From Eutreptiella sp. 'Long Island Sound 2002' (taxonomy: Eukaryota; Euglenozoa; Euglenophyceae; Eutreptiales; Eutreptiaceae), in the NCBI GenBank assembly GCA_964036045.1, contig OZ038395.1, forward strand, positions 8,486,547-8,550,546: a stretch of DNA of 64,000 bases, written 5' to 3'. The notes beneath the pieces were generated by a model, which saw nothing but the letters and a program-made list of their open reading frames with translations, was not told the origin of the DNA and did not search any database. Below are positions 1-8,000 of this stretch, in pieces. The translations under genes were made by a program, and so were the position numbers. Numbering within the stretch: the stretch's first letter is position 1; every line of letters starts with the position of its first letter.

Positions 1-231
1 ACCCGCGATGGCCCTCTCATTTTGGGGGGGGCGGGGCACCTTCGTGGATGAGAGTGGGTTGGGCGAGGAGGGAGGCAACGTTTGTGAGTGATCCCCTTGC
101 GGCGTCCTCCTCCCCTCCCCAAGGCTCCCTTAACAACCCGGCACCACTGGAGGGGGGGACCCCCCCCTCCGGCCCCCCCCCCCCCCCAAAAAAGATTGGG
201 CTAAATTTGCTTTTGGGCCTTTGGCCAATCC

Positions 232-480
232 AAAATCACCTCGAAGAGAGGTTGTTAGATCAAGCGCAGGCGCGAGCGTCGTATACCCCCCTTTTTTGGG
301 GTCGTTCACGTAGCATACCCCAATGTATGGTTTCTAACGTTTAACCCCTTGTAAAATCATCATTTTAGGACCAAAAATGATCCCCCAATGATTTTTTGGA
401 TTTTGACCCCCGTACCCCCCCCCCCCCCGCACTAGGGTACCCTTTTTTGAGGGGGTGGGGGGGGGGGGGGCAAAACTTCT
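232..480 (+). repeat. Dispersed repeat B, copy 1 (5' part)
   Basis: This stretch starts with AAATCACCTCGAAGAGAGG, continues through a GCGCAGGCG segment and a 'ggggtcg-ttc-cgtagcatacccc' segment, and ends in a long G tract. The same order of blocks recurs at 7848-8095, 8829-9060 and, inverted, at 52985-53185. The matching 3' block (CTCTTCGAGGTGCCTTGCC, near 4785) lies beyond the Mutator-like insertion, so this copy may have been expanded and interrupted. It encodes no protein that I recognise. Confidence 0.7.
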
Positions 481-655
481 TTGTGTATTGTGGCCGCTGT
501 GTGTGTATTTGGACCTGGCACCTGAAGAGCTTTTTTCTTGTATATGGACCCTCTAACTCATGGCGGGGGTCCCGGGTCCCAACTCCAGGTACCCCCAGTC
601 ACCCCCCAATATATGGCCCCTCGCCAATGAGGACTTAGCCGTTTTCACGCTGGAT

Positions 656-1110
656 AGGCTGTTTAGTGGCACGTGAAGTTTTTTTGAAATTCGATTTTTC
701 ATGACTACCTTCCGTTGCCCCTAGGATTGGTTGGGTGATCATTTGGTGACAATACGGGTACTTGAGCACCCATGGGGACCCACGTAGTGGCTGCTAGGCC
801 TATGTAGCCCGTGCCATGGGCCCTCCGAAAGCCCCAAAATTTTGCTGTTGCGTAAGCTGTTTAGTGACACTTGAAAGTTTTTCACATTTGCACTTTTCCG
901 AAACCCTTCTGTTGCCCCTAGGATGGGTTTGGGGGATCATTTGGTGACAATGTGGGTGCTTGAGCACCCATGGGGGCCCACGTAGTGGCCACTGCGCCCA
1001 TCTAGCCCGAGCCATGGGCCCCCCAAAAGCCCCAAATTGAGCACCAATTGAGGCCAAAAGCCCCAAAATTGCTTTTTGTAGGTGGTTCAATGGCATTTGG
1101 GGTGTGCACA
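656..1110. repeat. Tandem pair of ~198-bp repeat units (repeat C)
   Basis: Two adjacent diverged copies start with 'gtttagtg' at about 661 and 859. Both contain a 'gttgcccctaggat' block, a 'gagcacccatggg' block and a 'gagccatgggccc' block. A third copy lies at about 7520-7800 inside a serine hydroxymethyltransferase intron. No coding capacity is evident. Confidence 0.65.
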
Positions 1111-1179
1111 AACTGCAGTTTTCCTAGCAGTTTTCCACCCTCTACAGGTCAAAAATGGAATTTTTTGCAAAAACAATTT

Positions 1180-1690
1180 TTGATATTGTGACCACTTACA
1201 ATGATGAAACGTGCTATGTAAAGCATGTTTTAGCCCCTCTTTGTGTGTTTTTCACCCTATTTGGGTGGGGGGGGGGGTACCAAGGGGTCTAGGGCACACA
1301 ACCTGCTTATGCAGTTTTCCGGCCTCGGCATCTCAAAAATGGAAATTTCCGAAACTGAGTTTTTTGATACTTTGACCATCCAAAATGATCAAATATCCTA
1401 TTTAAAGCATGTTTTGGCCCCTCTTCATGTGTTTTTCACCCTATTTGGGTGTGTTGGGGGGGGGGGGGGTACCAAGGGGTCTAAGGCACACAACCTGCTT
1501 ATGCAGTTTTCCGGCCTCGGCAGCTCAAAAATGGAAATTTCCGAAACTGATTTTTTTGATACTTTGACCATCCAAAATGATCAAATATCCTATGTAAAGC
1601 ATGTTTTAGCCCCTCCTTATGTGTTTTTGACACTATTTGGGTGTTGGGGGGGGGGGTACCAAGGGGTCTAGGGCACAACTTGCTTATGAA
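1180..1690. repeat. Three tandem ~190-bp units (repeat D)
   Basis: Three successive units each carry 'aagcatgttttagcccct', a 'ctatttgggtg' block, a G run with 'taccaaggggtct', and 'cttatgcagttttccggcc'. A diverged relative lies at about 7800-8300. The open frame through part of it is a by-product of the repeat. Confidence 0.65.
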
Positions 1691-1712
1691 GTTTTCGCGC
1701 CTCTCGCACCTC

Positions 1713-1734
1713 GGGTCTGTAGTGAAACCTAGTA
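1713..1734 (+). repeat. Left terminal inverted repeat of the Mutator-like element
   Basis: The sequence starts GGGTCTGTA and continues GTGAAACCTAGTA. It pairs with the inverse of 4750-4771, which starts GGGCATTTG and continues with the same 13 bases. The target duplication TCGCACCTC abuts it at 1704-1712. Confidence 0.75.
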
Positions 1735-1940
1735 AAAAAATTTTTTTTTAAAAAGTTTTTTTTTTAACTAGGTAACAGTTCACTAGGTAACACGTTTTTT
1801 TACTAGGTATTGGGAACCTAGTTAAAAAAAAAACTTTTTTTTTACTAGGTTTCAAAACCTAGTAAAAAAAAACTTTTTTTTTTTACTAGGTTTCAAAACC
1901 TAGTAAAAAAAAGTTTTTGTTTTTACTAGGTTTCAGAACT

Positions 1941-2993
1941 TCTGATTTTGCCCCCCGCTCTGCAGCGGTGGGGATCCCCGATACGGCAGGGGTGAGGTAG
2001 CCACTTTGCCCACTTGTGGGCCACTTCTGATTCTGCCCCCCGCTCTGCAGCGGTGGGGCTCCCCGATACGGCAGGGGTGAGGTAGCCACTTTGCCCACTT
2101 GTGGGCCACTTCTGATTTTGCCCCCCGCTCTGCAGCGGTGGGGCTCCCCGATACGGCAGGGGTGAGGTAGCCACTTTGCCCACTTGTGGGCCACTTCTGA
2201 TTTTGCCCCCCGCTTTGCAGCGGTGGGGATCCCCGATACGGCAGGGGTGAGGTAGCCACTTTGCCCACTTGTGGGCCACTTCTGATTTTGCCCCCCGCTC
2301 TGAAGCGGAGGGGATCCCCGATACGGCAGGGGTGAGGTAGCCACTTTGCCCACTTGTGGGCCACTTCTGATTCTGCCCCCCGCTCTGCAGCGGTGGGGCT
2401 CCCCGATACGGCAGGGGTGAGGTAGCCAATTTGCCCACTTGTGGGCCACTTCTGATTCTGCCCCCCGCTCTGCAGCGGTGGGGATCCCCGATACGGCAGG
2501 GGTGAGGTAGCCACTTTGCCCACTTGTGGGCCACTTCTGATTTTGCCCCCCGCTCTGCAGCGGTGGGGATCCCCGATACGGCAGGGGTGAGGTAGCCACT
2601 TTGCCCACTTGTGGGCCACTTCTGATTCTGCCCCCCGCTCTGCAGCGGTGGGGCTCCCCGATACGGCAGGGGTGAGGTAGCCAATTTGCCCACTTGTGGG
2701 CCACTTCTGATTCTGCCCCCCGCTCTGAAGCGGAGTGGATCCCCGATACGGCAGGGGTGAGGTAGCCAATTTGCCCACTTGTGGGCCACTTCTGATTCTG
2801 CCCCCCGCTCTGCAGCGGTGGGGCTCCCCGATACGGCAGGGGTGAGGTAGCCACTTTGCCCACTTGTGGGCCACTTCTGATTCTGCCCCCCGCTTTGAAG
2901 CAGTGGGGCTCCCCGATACGGCAGGGGTGAGGTAGCCACTTCGCCCACTTGTGGGCCACTTCTGATTTTGCTCCCCGCTCTGCAGCGGTGGGG
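1941..2993. repeat. 85-bp satellite, ~12.4 copies
   Basis: Unit starts fall every 85 bp: 1941, 2026, 2111, 2196 and so on to 2961. Each unit has two dyads: GCCCACTTGTGGGC, and a near-palindrome around CTGCAG within 'ccccgctctgcagcggtgggg'. Sequence variants are few (ccactttgcc or ccaatttgcc; gcagcggtg or gaagcggag). Because 85 is one more than a multiple of three and no unit carries a minus-strand stop, all three minus frames stay open for more than 300 codons; these are not genes. The minus-strand core 'tggctacctcacccctgcc' resembles diverged units at 37330-37760 and 47400-47475. Confidence 0.92.
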
Positions 2994-3123
2994 GTTTCGG
3001 AACCTAGTAAAAAAAAAAGTTTTTGTTTTTACTAGGTTTTAGAACCTAGTGAAAACAAAAGTTTTTTTTATTACTAGGTTACTGGGCCTCCCCTTTTTCC
3101 TTTTGCCCTTCGTGTTTGCAACA

Positions 3124-4281
3124 ATGTCCTCCAAGCAAAGCTCTGCGGAAGGCACTGAGGCAGGCACGAAGAAATCGGCGACAATGAGTCCCGTGGCGTG
3201 GGTTGTGCGTGACTCATTGTGGAATGTGTCGGCTTTACCGTTGGGTCCTAGGGAGGTGTTGGCTGAGTCATGGGCGCAGCGTACTTTGAACGCGGCGTCC
3301 ATTGATATGATCTATGCGCCCCCCTTGCTCGTGGCGCAGATTTATAATAAGCGCAATGCACATTGGGTGCTGCGCTTGTTGTTGGTTTCCCCAACACGTA
3401 CTTTCTTGTGCCTCGTGTTCGATCCGCTGTGTTACAAGCCGTACATAGCGGGTGCAAACACCGAGGAGTTGGCAATAGTGAACCTCATTGCCGAACAAGA
3501 AGGCATTAAGGCAAGGGCGCCGAAGAGGTGGGACAAGTTTTTGGGTGAGTTCGGCAGTGTAGCTTTTGCTATAGCCCCCCTCTACTCCACCTTCCTACAT
3601 CAGGACGACGGTGTGAGCTGCCATCCTGCCTGCCTTATGATGCTACATTGCCTTTTGTCTAGGCGTGTTGTCAACGGTAGCATCCAACTTCCACAAGACA
3701 GATTGTGGTTGTTGCGTGAGATTGCACAGGCAGCTTTGCACTATCGCAGTTCTCCGCCTGCCCCCCCTATTGAGACCACACCCAGTTGGGCCTTGGCACG
3801 GATGTATGCTACGCCCTATTGTTCACCCAGCCGTTCGTCGTGCTTTTTTTGCGACGACACAGCCCACATCACGTGCCCTGAATGTGGAGTTTATCAGTGT
3901 GCCCTGCATGCTTCCGGTTTCTGTTCCACGGAGATATGTGTGGCATTGCGCAAATGGAATGTGCAATTTACTGCCACACTGGCATGCATTGTGTTGGCAT
4001 TCGCCTTGGGTGACCGGCTTGTGGTTGACAAGCCGCCTTCTGTAGATGAGGTCCGTCCAAAGGTGGTGATCCGTGGTGAAGAATTTTTTGTTCCAGAGCA
4101 TTACCCCAAAGATGCCTCTGGGAGATTGGAGTATGACAAAAATCTAATCAAAGAGTTGGAAGAAAAGACCACGGGCGTGATTCGCAACATGTGCAAGCAC
4201 AACCCTCCCTCTGCACAACCCACCTACAAAGACAAGAAGTCGGACCTCATCTACAAGCGCGTGTTTTGCGACTTCATATAA
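3124..4281 (+). CDS. Ulp1-like (C48 family) cysteine protease with C-terminal zinc-binding motif, transposon-borne
   Basis: This 385-residue single-exon frame runs from the ATG at 3124 (MSSKQSS) to a TAA. Codons upstream stay open back to 3049, but only through non-ATG starts. The pattern fits Ulp1/SENP-type deSUMOylating proteases: His80 in AHWVLRLLL, Asp100 in VFDPL, Gln160 and Cys166 in QDDGVSCHPACLM. The Gln-x5-Cys spacing is that of the family; the usual Gly after the catalytic Cys is His here. Residues 240-272 hold CxxC-x7-CxxC-x4-C-x2-H-x4-C-x4-C, a probable zinc-binding cross-brace recalling the cysteine-rich tails of some transposases. A hydrophobic stretch follows (about 277-293), then a charged tail. 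It is the only gene in the Mutator-like element. Protease activity is inferred from the residues; the substrate is unknown. A cellular gene captured by the element is an alternative. Confidence 0.72.
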   Translation: MSSKQSSAEGTEAGTKKSATMSPVAWVVRDSLWNVSALPLGPREVLAESWAQRTLNAASIDMIYAPPLLVAQIYNKRNAHWVLRLLLVSPTRTFLCLVFDPLCYKPYIAGANTEELAIVNLIAEQEGIKARAPKRWDKFLGEFGSVAFAIAPLYSTFLHQDDGVSCHPACLMMLHCLLSRRVVNGSIQLPQDRLWLLREIAQAALHYRSSPPAPPIETTPSWALARMYATPYCSPSRSSCFFCDDTAHITCPECGVYQCALHASGFCSTEICVALRKWNVQFTATLACIVLAFALGDRLVVDKPPSVDEVRPKVVIRGEEFFVPEHYPKDASGRLEYDKNLIKELEEKTTGVIRNMCKHNPPSAQPTYKDKKSDLIYKRVFCDFI

Positions 4282-4537
4282 AGCACGCGTGTGTGCACCT
4301 CATATATGTATATATATATTTATCATATAAAAGCTCCTTCTTTTCTTGAGCCTCATTTTATTTTTGCTGACCTTGCAATACACGGTTTGGCCCGGGTGGG
4401 GCGCCACTTACACAAGTGGCCTGGAATAGACCAGGGGGCACCATGCCCTTAAACATAAATACCACCTACCGTTGACCCCCCCCCCCCATAAACTTGGTTT
4501 TTTTTGTTCAAATTCAAGTCCAAATTTGTCACTACCT
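4282..4537. other. 3' flank of the protease gene
   Basis: This AT-rich stretch has tatatat repeats at about 4303-4325 and a C tract near 4475. It is a possible 3' untranslated region. I see no clear polyadenylation signal of the AATAAA type. Confidence 0.4.
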
Positions 4538-4749
4538 AGTAACCTAGTAAGGGAAAATTTTTTAAATTTTTTGCTTTTTTTACCTAGTAAAAAAAATTTT
4601 TTTTTAAATTTTTTTTAAAATTTTTGCTTTTTTTACCTAGTAAAAAAAATTTTTTTTTTAAAAAAAATGTTTAAAAAAAAATTTTTTTTACTAGGTTTTG
4701 CTACATTTTACTAGGTTTTGCTACATTTTACTAGGTTTTGCTACGTGCA

Positions 4750-4771
4750 TACTAGGTTTCACCAAATGCCC
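4750..4771 (-). repeat. Right terminal inverted repeat of the Mutator-like element
   Basis: On the minus strand it reads GGGCATTTG followed by GTGAAACCTAGTA. The second target copy TCGCACCTC follows at 4772-4780. Three further 'actaggttttgctac' direct repeats lie just inside, at about 4689-4745. Confidence 0.75.
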
Positions 4772-4883
4772 TCGCACCTCTCCCCTCTTCGAGGTGCCTT
4801 GCCGAAGGCAATAGAATTTTCTTTGGCCTTTGGCGCTAATTAGTTCAGACCAAATATCTTCTTCGGCGCCTCTGAGAACTCAG

Positions 4884-4925
4884 CACCACTGGGGGGGGGG
4901 GGGGGGCTGGACCCCCCCCCCCCCC
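4884..4925. repeat. G-run / C-run inverted pair
   Basis: A run of about 15 G is followed by 'ctgga' and about 14 C. It can fold into a G:C hairpin or, on one strand, a quadruplex. It lies just upstream of the first visible serine hydroxymethyltransferase exon. Confidence 0.8.
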
Positions 4926-5028
4926 AGAGGAGGAGCCCTGGCATGCCCACAGCGCCCCGTACTCATGTGCCCGGCCCCTGCCCTGCCACGCCCCCCCCTC
5001 TCTCTGACCCTCCCACGCCGCACCCCAG

Positions 5029-8000
5029 GCCCCCGTGCCGGAATGATCTTCTCCCGCCGCAAGCACCGGGACGGCACCGCGACGGGGTACCCCGAGAGAA
5101 TCAATGCAGCGGTGTTCCCGGGGCTCCAGGGAGGCCCCCACGAGAACCAGGTCCCATGCCGCCGCTCGAAGGGACTAGGGAGAGGCTGGCCCAAGGGGCA
5201 GGCTTCGTGGCAGGCCTGCCCCTGAAGCAGGGACTACGGGTCTCCAACCGCTCCCTAACCGTTTCGTAACCGCCCGGCTCTTTTCCCCAACCGCCTTCGA
5301 CCCGCGAGTGCCGGATTGTGCTCCCACGTCTCAGAGCAGGGCTGCCCATAAGAACCCCAAATATTTTTCTCAGGACAGCCCTTAAGAACAGCCCAAGGAC
5401 CACCAACCGCCAACCGCCAACCGCCACAAACCACTAGCTGGCAACCGCCATCTGCCGTCAACCGCCATCCGCTAACCACCAACTGCCGCCAACTGCCAAT
5501 CATTGTTCAGTACCAGTTCTGTGGTCTTGTGTCTTGCCCATGTCTTGACCATGAAGCAGAGAGCGTCCCGTGAACGTTCTGTTGGCATTACGAGCCCCCC
5601 CCCCCCCCCGGGGAACAAGCACCACCGCCTGCCTTTCTTTTGTAGATTGCCGGAGTGGCCACCCAATTGAAGGACGTGATGTCCCCTGAGTTCAAGAAGT
5701 ACTCAAAGCAGGTCAAGGCCAATGCAAAGGCCCTGGCGGATGCCATGATGGAGAAGGTCCCACCTAACTCCCCCCCCCCCCCCCCCTCCGCAGGAGTCGC
5801 ACAAAGGTCTTGTCTGGTATGCGTGGGTGACCAATGCCAGTCCGGAGGGCTCAGGGCTCGCGCTGCGAGGGTCGCCTACCACCAGCGTCCGTCAAGGCTA
5901 TTCCTGGGTCCTACCGGGTCATGCAATGGACACAGTTCGTAGTCATATGTGCCACGAGTGTCTGCTGGCTCAGACATGATCGGATGGGGCAAGGTCCTAC
6001 TGAGCCACACGCTGGATGCGGCACGTTCCTACTGAGTTCTGGTGGTGCAGGGGGCGGGTATTACTGAGTGGCCTTTGATGCGGGGCCGATTCCCGCTGAG
6101 CACCATTTTCCCTGCCGGACGCTAGTGGCATGTCTGTTCGTAGTTCTGTGTGCAGCGTGGGCGGGTATTAGCAGGGCGCCTGCAGCAGATGTCGTCACCG
6201 GGAGTGTCCCGGCCCGAAGTGTGCACACGCTCTCACTGCCACACGAACCAGGCAGAAGGGAGGAATAGGGACGTCCAACGGCCTCCACCAACCTCCAGCA
6301 GACGCGCTGCCACCCTCGGCCAACCTCGACCAACGTCCAACATCGCAACTTCCACTCACATCCACAAACTATCACCTCCTGATCACCTCCCAATCACCTC
6401 CTGATCAGCTCCGATTCATGTTTCGATCACCTCTGGATAACGTTCAAGTCCCAGCAGCGGTTAGACAGGCGGTTGGAGGAGGTTGCCAAAGCGGTTGGGG
6501 GCGGTTACTGTCGGTTACAGATGCCATTGAAGCTGGCACTTGCCGTCAGGGAGACAGTGGCTGGGGGCTACCTCCCCCCCCCCCCCCCCCATCCAATGCA
6601 TCCCTGCCGATGCGCCCACGATGCGCCCGCAATGCGGCTGTCGCTACGCGGCGCAGGCGGGGGTTCCATTCCAATCGTCTGCATGACATGCCCCATCGTG
6701 TGTGTTTTAGGGATACAAACTGCTGACCAATGGGACTGACAATCACTTGCTCGTGTGGGATCTGCGCCCACTGGGAGTGACGGGCTCTAAGGTGCGGATT
6801 GCATGTGCGGGCACAATGGGGGGGGAGAGGAGCTGTGGTCAGCGGACACAGCGTGGGCCGTGGCATTGGGACCAAGGTACTGCTTAAGGAGAACAACCCC
6901 CCCCCCCCCCCGGGTTAGAGTTTGTGTACCTAAAATCGGTCTCAAATTTCCGGCCTTTGATAAATTTCATTTTGGGCCGGAGGAAAACGTTTCTGATGTG
7001 GGGGGCTGGGCTGGGGCTGGCCAGGGCCAGGGGTGGATATAATAGTGACGACATTACCAGGGTGGGGGTGGGGCGTTGAGCCGGGAGGCAGTGATGACGC
7101 AATGACGATTACGATTTGCTCTTTTTCCAGCTCAGACAGCTCCAGCTCAGGCAGTGCAGACACAGATGATTCGGAACTGCAAGCCATGTTGGCAAAACGT
7201 GTCACTCTGTCTTCATGGGATACATAAAGCACTTTCCAACGTAGTATTTTGTGTCATGGCAGGCAGGTCGGTGCATAGTACAGCGGTATATGCGAGGTCT
7301 TTGGATTGGGATGTCCTTGGTTCAAGCCCAGTTCAGCCTTAACCGCTGGCGCTCCTTTTTTGCCCATCAGTCCTGTTGTCAAACTGCTGGCAAAACTGCC
7401 GTTCAGTCACACAGGTAAATTGTAATCGTAATCGTCATCGGGGGGGGGGGGGGGCTGGGGGGGGGACCACCCCCCCCCCCCCCCCACTATATCCACCCCT
7501 GGCCAGGGCAAATGTGTCTTGTTCTGTGACGGCTTTGGGATGGGCTTGGGTCATCGTGTGTGGTGACAATACATGTACTCTAGCACCCACAGAGATCCGT
7601 GTACCAGCTGCCGGGCCCATGTAGCCAGGCCATGGCCTCCCCCAAACCCCTGAAATTGCTGTTTGTAAGCCGTTCAATGGCTGTTGGGAATTTCTGACTT
7701 TTTTTGACAACCCTTTGTCAGCTGTGCGATGGGTTGGGGTCATCGTTTGGTGTCAATTACGGTCACTCTGGTGCTCACGGGGACCCACTAGTGGCTGGTA
7801 GGTCACAACCTGCTTGTGCACTTTTCAGCCTCAACACCTCAAAAATTGAAATCACCTCGAAGAGAGGTTGTTAGATCAAGCGCAGGCGCAGGCGTCATAT
7901 ACCCCCCTTTTTTGGGGTCATTCGCGTAGCATACCCCAAGGCATGATATTTGATGTCCAACCCTCTGTAAAACCATTATTTTGCCCAATAAGGCCATCCC

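Larger units (their letters stand above)
1713..4771 (+). mobile_element. Mutator-like foldback transposon carrying a Ulp1-type protease gene
   Basis: The element is 3059 bp. Its 22-bp termini (1713-1734 and the inverse of 4750-4771) both start GGG and share the 13-bp core GTGAAACCTAGTA; they match at 18 of 22 positions. A perfect 9-bp direct repeat, TCGCACCTC, flanks it at 1704-1712 and 4772-4780. A 9-bp duplication is typical of Mutator-like elements. Inside are many short inverted CCTAGTAAAA / TTTTACTAGG blocks at both ends (1722-1940, 2994-3085, 4538-4762), an 85-bp satellite, and one protease gene. No DDE transposase is seen, so it is probably non-autonomous. Plant Mutator-like elements with Ulp1-like genes (the Kaonashi type) are a known parallel. 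The surrounding repeats suggest it sits in an intron of the serine hydroxymethyltransferase gene. Confidence 0.75.

Noticed and set aside
1886-2959. Three overlapping 313-357-residue open frames on the minus strand
   Set aside because: They are the 85-bp satellite read in three frames; a period of 85 rotates the frame and no unit has a stop.
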